Shown here: piece after piece, positions 12,401 to 26,692 of the stretch
How positions within the stretch are numbered: the stretch's first letter is position 1
How the letters are laid out: each line of letters begins with the position of its first letter
From: Ooceraea biroi
Taxonomy: Eukaryota; Arthropoda; Insecta; Hymenoptera; Formicidae
NCBI RefSeq assembly: GCF_003672135.1
Contig: NC_039506.1
Coordinates: forward strand, 2,728,001-2,792,000
Direction: 5' to 3'
DNA length: 64,000 bases
Notes under the pieces: model-generated
What the model saw: the letters and a program-made list of their open reading frames with translations, nothing else
What the model was told of the DNA's origin: nothing
Databases searched by the model: none
Program-made: the position numbers and the translations under genes

Positions 12401-15400
12401 CTAGAAAGCTGTTGATGTTGAGAATAATTCGTAAATGTCGATTTTAATTTTTATGAAACATTAGTTACTTATTGAATGCTTCTTCTGCGAAATTTTTACT
12501 TGATTTATAAAGCGATTTTTTAATATCGGTCAATGTAATCCCACCAGATGAAAGCATAAATCCCATAATCACGGATCATTGATGTGACTAACACAGTAAA
12601 GGACGATTACCCTGATTACGTTTTGTTTTATTACAACCAACGATTTCGGTGGGCTCGCCGCGGACGTTAATCAGTCCCTACAATGCAGCCTGATGCGACG
12701 GTACCCGAGTGACCGAGCGCGCACAATGGTTCTGTGGAAAGCAATCTAGGTCCCGCAAAGCCGTCAGCCGATTTTCGAGGGTCCGTCCGTGTCCATCCGT
12801 CCGTCCGAGGAGACGACGGTGGACGCCCAGGCGTCGTCGCCGCTCACGGCATTGATCTGTCGGACGGCAGTCTTGATATCGACGGTGGGGAGGGTCCGGA
12901 AAGGCGGCTAGGAGGGTGCCTACTCCTACACTACTCCACCCTCCTTCTCTCTTTCCCTCCTATCCTCCTGCCACGGTCTCGACGTAAGTATAGGTGTATA
13001 TTGTACGGACTGGCTCTCGCTTCCATACCTATCGAGCTCGATCGTCGAGCGGGCAGAGAGGAAAGGGGAACGAAGAGAGACGTCTCGAGTTGTTGAAGTG
13101 GGGGTGGGCAAAGGTGAGCCTCGGAAAGGATGGGTCGGCAGGAGAGGATGGAGGACGCCCGTGTCCGGTCGTCATTCCGCGAGACGGCTCGTCACCCCGT
13201 CCGTCCGAGACTGATTACGGTCTCCTCCCGTACTCCTCGCTCGTCTCCGCCCTCCTCGTCTGTTCCCAGCCCTTCTTTCCAAGCTATCGTGACGCTCTCG
13301 TCTCTCCCCTACTCGTCACGACGCTGTTTTGAGCCGCGCTTGCTCCCGCAGCGCCAGAGAAGAGACGTTAATCGAAGCAAATTGAACACACCGCGGTTTT
13401 GAACGCTCAATTAAGTTCCCCCTTGACGTTTCTACCCCCCTCCGCAATGTGAACTACCGTACGCGCCCCGATCTGGTTCACTTGCGGCGTGCTGACGGTG
13501 AATTGACCTTGCGTGGAATTTTCAAGTTTTACGAGCGGGTCGAGGGGATTTACGCGCGATGCGCCGTTTTTTTTAAAATTTTTTCGATGAACCGCCAAGC
13601 TGGCGGAATCGAGATACGTATCTCGAAAGAAAAAACGACGATGCAAGAGTCGATGAACTGGCTCTTAATGACAGGCTTGAGTTTATAGTCTCGGGCTCGC
13701 TGGATTTCTCAGACGAGATTCTACGAACCCAACGACGGGATCGTTATCACGGTAAGCCCAACAAATTGTAAATGGGGACCACTCATTTTCGCGCCAGGTT
13801 GCGTACGCGAGTAAACTCTCGAATTGAGCCCCGAATTTCGTTTCATTATCCGTAATTATGAGTGAGCCCATCGCCGGAACGAGTGAACGAGTTTACTGTA
13901 AACTCTGTCGATGAACAAAACTCTCAAACTTGGCGATTTTACTGAAAGTGAAAAGAGGATACCGTTGCTGTCAACTAATCCACATTCATGCCTCTTCGTG
14001 ATTATATGCGCCGTTCTTCGCGGTGATTATCCACATCAAAACGTTCGCTGGGATGAACAAGACAAAAGGAATGAAAGGGGGGAGAGCGAGCAAGACGTAA
14101 CTGGTTGCGTACACGAACGTAGGGACCGCTGGAAGAAGGGGGATTCTCAAGTTCAGGTTGGGTTGGTCGGCTGACCCGGTTGACAATCGATTGACGTCTG
14201 TCGCCAAGACCGCCACCCTTGCCTCTTTCTGTTCCGATCCCTTCAGCGTGTTGAACCCGTCACCCTCCTTCGCGCTGTACCTGTCCGTTCCGACAGGTCG
14301 AATAAGTTCCCCTAATTATCCTCCTCCATGGGAACAGGAAATCGAGCCTTCCGACAATTAACCACGTTTCATATTTAATGTCGCTAATTTCTAATTCATC
14401 ATCATTTTTACCCGTTCCACCCTATTGATCGTACGCCACGCCGACTGGAATGATGCTGACGTGACATATGGTAAGCAGATGATGTCCAACTGATGCGGAC
14501 GATTATTAGCATGTCCGTCAGTTAAATATTATGACAGTGACAGCATTATGAGAGAGGATGTTCCGCGAGGCAACACGCGTTTGGTTGTCACAAAGCAAGC
14601 GAAGACTAGTGACGCGCGAATGCATGGGGAGTAATCCTGGTTCAGTCATCGTTCCGGCAAAGACACGTCGCGCGAAAGATTGTTCCACCCCAGCAGTGTC
14701 GCGACGAATGTAGCACAGTACAATTCATTTCCCCCGTTCCGTCTGCGATCCTGAATTTAATTAAGGAGTTGCCAATAGCCGCCGATAAATTGTAGCTTCA
14801 GCCGTGTAGCAGGACGACGCGAGGGGCGCGAGTCTCGATGACGAGGGTGGCGAAGATGGGAAGGTAGTCGCGAAGTAGTGCCGGGGTGTAAAGCAAGGCC
14901 GCGAAGAGCGCGGGGTGAGTGCGTTGAACGGGAAAATGCACAGCGGACGACCGTCCCTCAGGACAGCGGCGTGAAGAGGGATGCGTATCTATACACGGAT
15001 GCATAATACGTAACCGGCACGAACACTACCACTCGCAACAGCGTATGCACTCGCGGGTACACACACGCGACTTCCACTGTGGGCCTCTCTCATCCTGAGG
15101 AAGGTTTGCGGAGGCGGTGGAGTGGGTGTAGCGGGCGGTGCTGGATATTATTTGCCGAGGACAGTGACAAACGCCCGTCAACGTCACTTCCACTCGCACC
15201 CTCAGCCTCCACCACCAGCATCACCGCCGCCGTCGCTGCCGCTACCGCTCCGTCGCCCGCGTGCCCTCCGCTGCTTCCTCTTCCCACCTCCGTCGTTCCT
15301 CTCAGGAGCCAGGAACGTGACGAGCATATCTAGCTCTGGACCAACTCGTCATCTCTGCCAGCCATCAGAAGGCGCCTCTGGTGACTGCGATGGCACTAAC

Positions 15401-18400
15401 ACCACGACGGGGCCACCTCCACCACCATCGCCGGCTACATCACCGACTCGCGCGCTCGCGTTGCGTGTATGTGAAATCGAAGAAGGTGAGAGCTGTGGTG
15501 GCGCGGGTGGAGGTTGGAAGGGGAGAAGGAGAAGGAGGAGAAGGAGGAGGAGGAGGAGAAGGCTTGACGTATCGCGGCCTCACGTCATCCCGTCTTACTC
15601 GACGCTGTCCGTCAGACGAACGAACTTCTGCTGCACGGAGAATATACGAGCGCTTCTCCACGATTTTGCTCCCGTGAAAAATCGTTATTGCCCGAGTTCT
15701 CCAAGATGACGTCCCTTCCGCCACTCTTCCGCACGAATTTTCGGACAATTTTTTCAGGCTTACCGCTTTATCAGGCGATCCCCGCCGCGCCCCATCTACT
15801 CGATCGTCCGAATCGTCGGACGCATACAGGCAGATAGATGCTGCTCGCAGAAAGTTAATATCGCAAAATTAACTAGGATAAAAATTATTTTGGCCACGAG
15901 TCCGCCGTTCGTGTCTCTCAAATATAAATTTTACCTGTTGCAACTTACATGTAATTAAATAAATAAAGCGTCGCAAATTATCGGCGCGAACCGGAAGCGA
16001 GATATACATAGGTCGCGAAAAGTAAAGAAGGCCACCCGCCGCGCGTGGTCGCGATCGTTGCAGATAAAAATAAAACTCAGAATTTACTACGTTCTCTTGC
16101 AAATTTCTCACGGAAGGTGATGTAATTAACGGCACCACGCGCTAATCGCGCACCAGAGATCGTAGGTGCAGGTGTTCGTGCACCTTTAACCACGTTGGAC
16201 CTCTGCACCCGCATCAGTCATTATCTTACCTTCGACACGTTCATAAGCAAGCGATATCGTGTTCCAGCGATTCGTGTTACTGAAAGTACTGGAGACGAAT
16301 GCTCTAGTTGCCGGCGCGCGCGGAGAGTGGGGTGAAGTTACGCAGAAGGGTGCACGCTTCAGTACCGAGACGCAAGGGCGAGGAGGGGTGGGAGAGGTGG
16401 GATCGCACCGAGGGGAAAGGAGTCAGGGGCGTAGGTAGTCATTATGTGGAGGGAGGTGACGTCACTGACGGTGACGGATGGCTACACGTCAGGCAAGTAT
16501 AAACCCCATGGTACCCAATAAATTATTGCAACTATAAATTACTTCTGTGCTCACGATATAATGCTACGGCTACTGCGGCGGACGTGGTGTGCGTAGGACG
16601 TCGTACCTACGAGTGCGTGTGTGCGTGCGTGCGCGTTCACGTGGATTTGCGTGCCGGTCCTCCTTCGTGTGTGTGTGTATGTGTGCACGCTCGTGACGAC
16701 ACCCCGCGCAGTGGGGCGAGCAAACAAAGGTGGCACGACGCCGGGCTAACTAGGCTTGGTATGGGCATAGGTAACCCCCTCCTCCGCCTCCCCCATGTGT
16801 GCACGGGACTTTCTTTCTTTCCCCCTGATGCTCTTTCTCGTTGTCTCCCCTCCCTCCCTCCCGCGTCCCTCGCTGCCACTAGCTCTTTTTCTCTCTCGCC
16901 CTCTCCCTTCCGCGCGGTACGCGCGCAAGCGGGCTCCTCGATTTACGAACGTTTCTGACCACCATATCCTGTTGCACCGACGTTTTTATTCGCGTTATGG
17001 GAATATACGCTAAGCCGACGAAAGCGAGAAGTCTACGGGATTTACGAGAGCGTTCTCCCGCGCAAAAAGCTTTTTTCTGCGATATTGATGATTCCGGACG
17101 AAGCGATTCGTTGCTGGGGAAACAGCAGCACCATTATTCAAATCTTTGCAATGTTTGAAATTTTCGAAATGTTTCCCGGGAATGTGTGCATGTGTGTGTG
17201 TATGTGTGTATGCGTGTTCACCGGTTGCTTTCTAAGTGAAGGGATTGATCCATCCGACCCGATTGTCATTCAATTATCAGCGCTATCTTTGTCTTCAATC
17301 GAATCCGAAAAACACTCGATCTCTTTACTCGGAATTAAATTATCGTCACGTTAATGTTTCGGTATCACCTGCTTTCCGTATTTAGATGACCCAATTGAGA
17401 TCCTCTCTCTTTCCCTCTTTTTCTCTCTCTCTATACTACACTCAAAAATGCGACAGATCAATCCCGAGTCTGTCACGGTGCACAACGAGAGACACTTTGA
17501 GAGTTGAACGTGCCTCTCCTAGATCTTCCTAGCCGGAAGCGTGTTCGCGCGTATATCCCGAGCTCTCTCGACCTCGTCGCGATGGAAACCACCGGAATAA
17601 CATAATCCCAATACGTAATAAATATCGCCACGTCGGTCTCGTTCGACAGTATTGGTGCGTCTGTCTCTCATCTGGATGCCTTTGGGGGCCAGAAAAGGGG
17701 GCAGCGCCGGAGTTCGGCGGGGCTTCGGGGGGTGGATATTATGGGCGAGCGAGTGAGTTATACGCCTTGCCGCATGTGTGTCGCATAAATCTGTTCCAAC
17801 CTCGGTCCCGGCCCCCTTACGACTACGCTGGAACTGCTCCGGCTTCGAGCGACGGAGGACTGAGTGACTGACTGACTGCCACCTCTCCACCCTCCTGGCC
17901 ATCGCCTCCTTCCGCCCTGCCGCGTATATTTCCCTCAGCGAACTCGACTCCTCTAACTTTCCCCGACATTTCCAACTGCACATACTACCGAATGCCTGGC
18001 GTGCTGAGGGAGAAAAAGAGAGAGAGAGAGAGAGCAAGGGCTCACGTAGTTCGCGTTCGTTTAGTTTAAAATACGTGTTACGTAGCGCACACCGACGGAT
18101 ATTTGGGTACCAGGAAAAACACGATCCGTTTTACGTGTTTGCTGTATTTTTCGCTGTATTTAACACTGTGCTCCGAGGGCGATTTTTAAACAATTATCGC
18201 GTAAGGGCACCCTATTAGCGGCAGCACGGCGGATTAAACTCGGCGCTGCGACTCGTAAACGGAAAACAGATTGTCGCAGGTGCATCATCTTGATGTCTGA
18301 GGAATTTTGTTGAAGGAATCTGACGTTTTATTCTAGTTTCAACTCAACTGAGCGGCGCTCATTGATGACTGGCGGTCGTAAATTTTAATCACTTTCTTCA

Positions 18401-21280
18401 TCAGGATTGCATCGTGATTCAGCAGATGCGCCGTCGACATGATAGTCGGTGACGTTCCGTAAATCGTAGCCCACGGCGTATTAGCGGGACTATATTTAGG
18501 CGGCTGTCCACCGATCAAGTGCCACTATTACCCCTCGCGCGCGTCCTCCGCAAGAGGTGAATTATAAACTGCGGAGCGGGTGTGGCTGCAAGGAATACGG
18601 TGTAAATAACTTGGGGGAAGCAAATCGAGCGGGAGGGCGGAGAGTAACGCGTATATAGTACACGCGGTGATACCGAAAATTTAAGCGGACGCGTAACTTC
18701 AAAGTGTCCGGTTCGCGCACTCGCTTGAGAAGCGCTCTCGACGTTCTCGAGAGGATGACAAAGGCAAAGTGCGGCTTCCAATGCGCAACGATGATTATTC
18801 CGCTCATCGTTCGCGCAAGTGCAAGTGCCGGCAGATACGAGATACGCGCGTGTAAAGACGCGAGTTATTTGCGTTGGGGAATCGAAGCTTGTCGGCGAGC
18901 GTGAATTAACCGAGGCCTGAGCGAGATAGAGATAGAGACGAAGATTGAGAGATACACCTGCCATTCGCACATCACCCATCCGTTACACCAACGACAAGAA
19001 CGCTCCTCTAATTCCCATTCACACTAATCCGCGTAACCGTGCCGTACGAAAGGAATCTCGGGGATTTGATGCATATAAATTAGACAACGAGCGCGCGGTT
19101 AATTAACGGTTCCGGCTCCGGTTAACGATAGATTAGGCAGCGACGTTTACGATAATCCGATGGAGATGGCCGCTTCCTAAGGTTCCTAAGGTCTGTAAGG
19201 TTGGTGAACGCGAGACTCCGAGCCGCTCCTCGGCGTTCCTCGCCCCACACTCGATTCGATGCAGTCGCGGGAGAAAACATCGCGGGCAATGTACGAAACG
19301 CACGAAGTCGCTTAGCGCGCTCATCACACGAGACCGCCATCACGCGAAACGAACGGACGCGAGAGCGATTCGGGGCGCAAGAACAGATTCGGTCCTGGCG
19401 GGAAGACCGAGCTAAAGGCGAACGGGACGGGAAGACGAACGGCGAGCAGACGTTCGGGGACGGGCGAGAGGGTGAGAGGGAGGGTGGCAGGGGAGGCAGG
19501 GAGAAAAGATCGAGAGGCGCACCTGTCCTTCTGTACATCAGCCGTCCGTCATCCGGGCGACAGATCGACTCTGTCGGTGCGTCCGGCCGTTCTCCACCGT
19601 TCTCCTCCGTGCACTTGCTGCGTATACCACGTGGCATCGCACTTATTTACGTTGACACAATATTTATTAGGACGGATCGGTGAGTCGGCCGTTCGCATCA
19701 TTCGCGCGCGGCCCGCCAAGCCTACTATTTCGGGAGCGTCCTCCCTCTTTCTCGTCTTCGCGGTCGTCTTCTCGAAGAAGACGACGACGACGAAGACGAA
19801 GACGACGACGGCGATAGCGATGACGATGACGATGACGACGGCAGACTAGCCCAGGCGTTTCACGAGAGACATCCACTCCTCTTTGGGATTAAGACGCGAA
19901 CTGGTCACGCGCCTTATTTTCTTCTTGCCTGTTCGAGGCGCGCCGGATGCGCCGCCGCTTCTCACTCCGCCAATTGCATCCCACGTTCAACGCCCGTCAC
20001 GGAAGTTTTTATTTCGGGCTGTGACGGCGATCAGACGGGCACATCGTTTATCTACGTACGTCTTGCATCACGTTCCCCAACTGCGGATAATCGCGTTTCG
20101 ATAGAGCGAGCCAGACCGAGACGCGCGCATCTACCTCGCGAATCTTCTCGGCTGCTCCTCACGGCGCGAGCTATCATTTGAAGATGATTATCATTCATAT
20201 GCATAAGGTGTCATTTTCTTTTTGATGTGCTCAACGAGCACGTCAACATCCTCGTGTCATTCTCGAATGAGGAAACGACCTCGATGAAACGGATATTTAA
20301 AACAAGACTTAATTGTGTTATATTATTATAATTATACTAACCAAAACAAAAATTATCTACATTTATGTAATACGTCTCTTATGTCACGTGCTTGATTATC
20401 GACGTTAGCTCGTTTCAACAGTTTTGTGATTATTGTCAGCGTACGTCAACTTTCCCAGCGAAAGATGAAGAAATCGCGCGATGTGGTTCGCTCTTTGTGC
20501 TGCCACCGGTACCCGGAAAGAAGTGGATATTCGAGGTTCGCGACGCCACTTCGCGCGAGAGGAGGATATGACAGAGGCTGTGTAAACGCGGCGATAACCG
20601 GACGGATCGACACCAGCTGCTCTATGTTTGTTGCCGGTTCTATAAATAGGCCAGTCAACTCCCCTTTCTCCCCATCGCGCTCGTGCTCGCGAGCGCGCGT
20701 TCCGCCGCCGCCCGTCCCGCCACCACCGTCACCTTCGTGCTCTTTCTCTTCCTCGCGCGATGCTTGAGAGATGTTACTTTGCTGACAATTATTGTTGTCA
20801 CGGCCTCCGCTCCGGCAGTCGGTAACAGGACTGACACTTCGAAAGGCAGCGTGACGGAAAGCGCAAGAAAGAGCGGCGGAGCGCGAGAAGGGACCGGCTC
20901 GCATAGTCAGCTCGAACGAAGAGAGAGAGACAGACAGAAAGCGAGAGAGAGAAGAAGGTGGCAGGGTGACGAACGAGGGGGGGAGGAGAAGAGTGATGGA
21001 TATCGTGATGAAGGCGTCCTCCTGTCACCTCCCGCCACACCCCCGCTCTTCCGCGGCGGCCGCGCCGCACCGCGCTCTTGCACGGCTTCTCTCTTCGGGC
21101 CACGTCCGGTTCGAGACGCTGCCAGAATTGCGTGCGAGGGGCCACCGGGCTAAGAGAAAGAATCGAATGCGAAAGCCCAGACAGCCAGCTCGGGAATCAC
21201 AAAAGCGACCGTTGCGTAAACGATTTAATCGAGTCGCTTATCACTCAGCGAGATCTGCAAAACCCAACGTTGACCAATGA
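12401..21280. other. Noncoding DNA, no gene recognised
   Basis: Open frames are GC-driven and overlap on both strands. An AT-rich island spans about 12400-12640. A minus-strand frame at 13986-14216 contains one hydrophobic stretch but no recognised domain. A 7 bp-stem inverted repeat (AGGTGCA/TGCACCT) lies at 16164-16185. A GAC/GAA repeat and hairpin occupy about 19753-19842. A TATAAATAGG motif lies at 20641 but lacks a properly spaced initiator. Confidence 0.5.
19774..19842 (+). repeat. (GAC)/(GAA)/(GAT) triplet tract
   Basis: Imperfect GAC and GAA triplets grading into GAT-GAC units. Its 5' end forms part of a strong hairpin with the preceding GTC/TTC sequence. Confidence 0.85.
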
Positions 21281-21299
21281 CATTTTGTTTAGCAATATA

Positions 21300-21440
21300 T
21301 TGGGTCAATCAAAAAGTTTGATTCGAGTTTTGCGTCAGTTTTACTTTATTGTATTCAGTGGAAACAGATTCATTGACCAAGTGATCGCCATTGTTGTCTA
21401 CGACGTAAATTACCAACATTGTTGTATGCGTTACATATAA
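21300..21440 (+). mobile_element. Possible mariner-like terminal fragment
   Basis: TTGGGTCAATCAAAAAGTTT follows a TA dinucleotide and has the general form of a mariner terminal repeat (TTGGGT...AAGT). The next about 120 bp differ from the surroundings in being AT-richer. No transposase reading frame and no matching inverted end are visible, so it would be a solo end or a short nonautonomous remnant. It could also be chance resemblance. Confidence 0.3.
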
Positions 21441-24400
21441 ATTGATCCGAAAAATTGAGAGTCGAGCCGGACTTTGTGACTGATCCGATATAAACTTAAT
21501 TCGAAGGGCACGTTAATCCTCCGTTTCTGTCTTTTTATTCCTGTTCTCGTGTAAACCTTGCTCTTGTCTGGCTGTCTAGCTCGTCGATTACCGCTCGCAA
21601 GAATTTTATTTCTTCTGAGAAGACCATTTCAGTGTGACGTGTGTTATGCATGTACGTTGAAGGCCCATGTATCGTTTGATCTGCTTGGCTGGTAGCATCA
21701 TCGCTCGAATACTCGACGTAATGACAACTCTCACGTATCGGCGCTCGTCCGCTCGCTCGCTCGCTCGCGCGCGAGATGACAAGAATTAATCCTCGGCGAT
21801 CCGAATCGTCTTGCCGTGGCACCGTCGACCGAACCCGGCGATATTTCGAGCCTGGAAAAGTCCGTTAATTTCCGTTCCCGGTGGTAATATATCACGATAA
21901 GCCGCGCGACGTCCGTGCGCGACGTCGTGCGCGCCGTTAAGGGCTAAAGAGAGAAATAAACGCGACGCAATCCACCGCGTCGGAATATTAATCGCGCTCC
22001 TCACCGATCCCGACTTTCGCCTAATGTAAAACGCCGTGGGGACGGATGCTACTAACGAAGAGCGAAACGAGTTCGCGGATTTCGCCTTCCTGAGCAGCGG
22101 GAGCAGCGACGCATCGATCATCACTGTCGCCTGTTGCGCGATTGGACGGACGGACCGACAGACGGACGGTCGTTCGGTCGTTCGTTCGTTCATTCGTTCG
22201 GTCTTACCGGACGTGCACACCGTCCATCCATCATTCAGTCGTCGTACCTGCATCTACGGACTCATCTTCGGCGCCTCCGTGTGCGCGCGCGCGCGCGCGA
22301 GCGAGCATTAATACCGTTCCACGAAGAACGCGCGAGACGATTAGCTCGATCGGCCTGCTATATTTCGGGCCGCGTCGTAAATTATTTCGCGCGGCCGCAT
22401 TAAATTTATCGCGACGAGATGCTCGGGGACCAGTTCCGAGAGGCAGGCGTATATACATGCGACGAGTGCCACTTAGCCGGCGAACTTTTATTTGCCATCG
22501 AGACCGCGATTGACGCGGCGCGGCCGGATTTTTCGTCCCTTGCACTGCCGGACACGCCGGAGGCGAACGCGCTCGGAAATTCTCGAAAATTGATACATAT
22601 CCGATTGCGGGGTGCATATATTTCTCCCGCGTTAAGGGCGATACGATATTAATAACGTTTCACCCGGCCCCGCTGTGGAATTGTGGCGCAAGAAAGGCAA
22701 AACCGCGCGAGGCGCGAGGTGGTTAACGCACACACCGTGTGCAGTATTTCACAAATCAATATTTTTTAGATACAATATAAGCACGAAATCGCGAGAAGAT
22801 ATTTAGACGACAGCTCTTTCATGGAATATTTCATCAGCCTCAACTTTTCCGCGCGAGCTGTTTTATTTTCCGCAGTAAATGCGTGACTTGCGTCATGTCA
22901 CCGCGTATCTAACGCAGGATTAACAAGCGTATTTTCAAGTTGTTCGCGCGAGATAAACAATGTTCATATGTAATATCGTTTCGCAGTTGTCTCCATATAT
23001 ATTACGCCACCGTTTCAGTTACGCGCCGGTTGACTGACGTGAATCTGCATTGTGCACGTACTTCGGGCACTTTTAATCGCTACATTTGAGAGACGTTACG
23101 AAGATTAACGCCTCTGAAGAGTCGACGGACATTGCGGCGGGGCGGGAGGGAAGGAGGAAGGAGACGTCGCGACTGACAACGTCGAAAAATATCTTCTACC
23201 CCGGGCAGGTTATTCGTCGAGGGAGTCCTCACGGCGTGATATACACTTGTGCAAGGACTGTCACTAAAATATGAACGTTAATAACCCGTACACGCGTACG
23301 AGCGAGCGAGCGGCTTGCCAAAACGTCAGCCTTTTTTCGCGAGGCGCAGAGCTTTCGCGTCGCCGGACCTCCTGTCCATCACTCACCGTCTTCTGCCCGG
23401 GGTGTTATCCCGCCCGCCACCCCGCTACCGCGGATCACTCGCCATCCGAGATCTCGGTGGATCTTTACGCTTCTGTGCCTCGCTGCTGCGACGTTGGCCC
23501 GACGTCCAATCGCGCGCGGGGACAATTCGCACTCGCGCCAGAACGAATTAATACTGGCGAGCCCACTCACCCTTGTCGGATCAAAGCGTGCGTCGAAAGA
23601 TCAAAAACTGAGAGAGAGAGAGCAGATTTTCTTTTTTATTTTGCAAATTGCGTGAGACGCTCGCGATTCGTGACGACGAAACGCATTGAACTTCATTGAT
23701 CCCCCCGGATTGATGCCCGGAAGAGATCAGTCTGAACGAGTGAACGAACCGACGCGAAATTATCGCGGCTTGCGTGGGACAGGTATCTATTTATGTTGAG
23801 GATTAAATGCGTAACGGCTGATTGAAATTCGCGTTTATTCATCTATTAAAATCAACCGTTGTGAGATACGCGCGTTATTCCCATCATTAACAGCGCGGGC
23901 TATAAAATATCGCGGTACCGGGGAGATTTATGCCGCTGCCGTTAATTAACCGGTCGCGGTAGTCTTAGACGGCACAGTACAGATTCAACTTTGATTTTTC
24001 CCTCAATACACCGCGGATACTTAAACCGCAATCTTTTTTCTCCGCGCGTCTATCCTGTAGCACGTGACGAGCGTTATCAGTCATCACGTCGAAGTGTGTA
24101 TCAGGATCATGAATAAAACTGCACGCAGGAGCGTTAATCGGGCGAGTGTTAATTAGTCGTTACGTCGTGATCGTTAATAGTAAATTATGAGTAATTAATG
24201 GCGGACTTATCGGCGGCGTGGATCAGCGAAAGAGGTGGACTTTGATTTAGCAATTTATGTGCGCGATGCGCGCGTTGCGAGTAACGTGCCGTCATCCGGA
24301 CACGGTAAGAGCGCGCGCGTGTAGCGCGCGAATGATTGCCAGCGGGGTGATAAAGTCCTCACGATCGGTCTCCACGATAAATAATCACTCGGTTGTGCGA

Positions 24401-26630
24401 TACCTTCACCCCCGCCGCAGTAATTTATCGCCACGCGCGCGAACGCGCGCGGTTAGACGCGTTGCATCGCCATCGCGAGTATCTCTCCGGTGTTGCTCCT
24501 TATCTGCTGTATCGGTGATATTGTATCGCACGGCGCACATAAATATATTTGTTCCTTTTTTTCTTTGGCCTCGGATAGACAACGAATAATAGATCCGACA
24601 ATGTTAGTTGGGCCTTCGTTATTAAAAATAGAAGAAGGATTTCTCTTGGAGACTATTCTGTAACACGAGACGAGTAAATTTAAGGGCATCGACAGTCTCG
24701 TGATTTATAAAAGCTGGGGGGATTGCCGATCGTCGGAAGATAGTCGGAGCTATCAAGGTTTTCGTCGAGATTGTTGCTAGAGACTGGCTTTGGTTCATGA
24801 CGCGTACCAGTCGAATCAACGGATGTTAGTCGCGTGGCAGCCAGAACGTCCTATAGACGTCAGATTTCGTAGTGCTCCGGCGGACGAAATGAAAAGCTTC
24901 GCGAACGAAGCTCCATGGATTGCGGCGCGTAATATTCGCGGCAGCACGCCGCGCGATTTTGTTACCGTGACAATTTCGCCGCGGAAACACCGGCCCCGAA
25001 AATCCAAGATCTCCGAGCTCGGTATTTCAAGGCGAGCAGGGCACAGAGGAGGTAGAGACGGGGTAACTTGAAAGAGTAGCTGGAAGGCGGACGCACGAAG
25101 GTGGTAGAGAGAGAGAGAGAAAGAGAGGAGACGCGCAAAGATTTCGAGTACACGTAGAGAAGGCGACGGCAGCAGGGAAAAGCAATCGGGCGACGCGGAT
25201 TCGGGGTTTTCACAGCCCTTGTCGATCGCGCGAGATTGAACGAGGCGTGTCCAAGTGCCGCGACTGCGGAATATCCGTGGAAAATTGAAGGAGAGCGTGC
25301 TCCATGCGGATTCCGCCTCTAACGACGCTTTCGCTTCCGCGCAGATCACTTTTTAAACGGTTCACCGTGTGCCGTTCACGGAGGCGTTGTCGACCGTTTC
25401 TAATTTACAGGCGATAAGTTGGCCAGGGAAAACGATCTATTAATGTTTCCGTGAATATGCGTCATATGTTCGGCTGAATAGCCCGAATTAAAATTTGTAA
25501 ACGTCCGTGTCGGACAAGCATAATTAATCAGGAATACCAGCGCCTTTGATAACTGTCGAATGTCCAAAGAGGAAGGGTATCCTTTTCGTTTACCCTTATC
25601 CTAGTCACACCTCTCCAGTTGCATGGTTAATGGCCACGAACCATCAATGTCGTCAGCAAGTTCTTTTGATGAAGGCCACCTCGAGAATTGTACATATAGA
25701 AGACGTGGGTTCTGATCGGGAACGCGTTTACGATGACGCGAGTAGCAGCGGAGAAACGCAGCGACGCTTCCACGCCGTGGTAGGGGAAATTCGACAGACT
25801 GATGGAGTGAGTGTTGACTTAGGATAACAGTCGCCTCATCAGTCAATCAGTCAGGTAGACAACGGTAGGAAGGTACTCCGTCTTCGGTTGGAGCCTGTCG
25901 TCTTGTTCTGTTCCTAAAGAACACCTAAGTGAGTCACGAATCTGACCACCTGACATTCAAGGGACTCGAGATCGAGGGCCAGAATGGAAAGGGAGAGGGA
26001 GAGAAAGAAAAAAAAAAGATGATGAGACGAGTCGAAGGGATCGAATGCTAAAGAAGTCTGTTTGTGGTCCAGATACCGAGCGCGTTGATCTCATTTTCTG
26101 GACGTCTTTTTTTTCACGCATCATTAACTCGAGACATTTATTTACAGGAGGCGAACAATTAGCGTGCTTAAGTTTTCTCCTAAGAACACCGTGGATTCTT
26201 CTGCAGCTTGAAATCGTGGATTCCGTCACTCGGACAGACACACCGAACCGCCTTATTTCGTTACGTCACGATAATTTATCGTCAGTTATCCCGTGCGTGA
26301 CGATAGTTTAAACATATTTCAGACGTCCCAGATAATAATCGCCTTTGCTCAAACTCTTCGAACAAGAGCGACATTCTTCTCCGGTCGCTGCGCAGCGCGA
26401 CCCTTCCAATCGATCTGAAAAATCTGGATCATCACTTGAGGAAGTCGTAAATCAACGTCTTGTATCTCTCGAATGCGGATTGAGTATGAGGCTTTCAAAG
26501 CCGGTTGCTCCGAGAGAAGGAATCGCAGAGGGGGCAAAGGGAGGGAGAGAGGGGTGCGCCGGAGGAGCGAGAGGGAGCGAAAGAGACACGGAAAGAAGGA
26601 CAGAAGGCACGCGCGAGGGAGCGAGGTGGA

Positions 26631-26692
26631 GAATGAAGAGGAGGTGGAGGAGCAAGAGGAGGAGGAGGAGGTGCGGAGGAGGAAGGAGAAAA
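26631..26692 (+). repeat. (GAG)n/(GGA)n purine triplet tract
   Basis: GAAGAGGAGGTGGAGG units over about 60 bp produce artificial Glu or Arg runs in two frames and Pro/Leu runs on the opposite strand. Confidence 0.8.

Noticed and set aside
13986..14216. Minus-strand frame with one membrane-segment-like stretch
   Set aside because: Only 76 codons, no recognised family, and no promoter, splice or polyadenylation context.
17519..18037. 172-codon minus-strand open frame
   Set aside because: No family resemblance, it begins in a GA/TC repeat, and there are no splice or promoter signals.
20641..21153. TATAAATAGG followed by a long open frame with a hydrophobic stretch
   Set aside because: The frame begins with GTG, not ATG, no initiator lies at the expected 25-30 bp spacing, and the peptide is low complexity.
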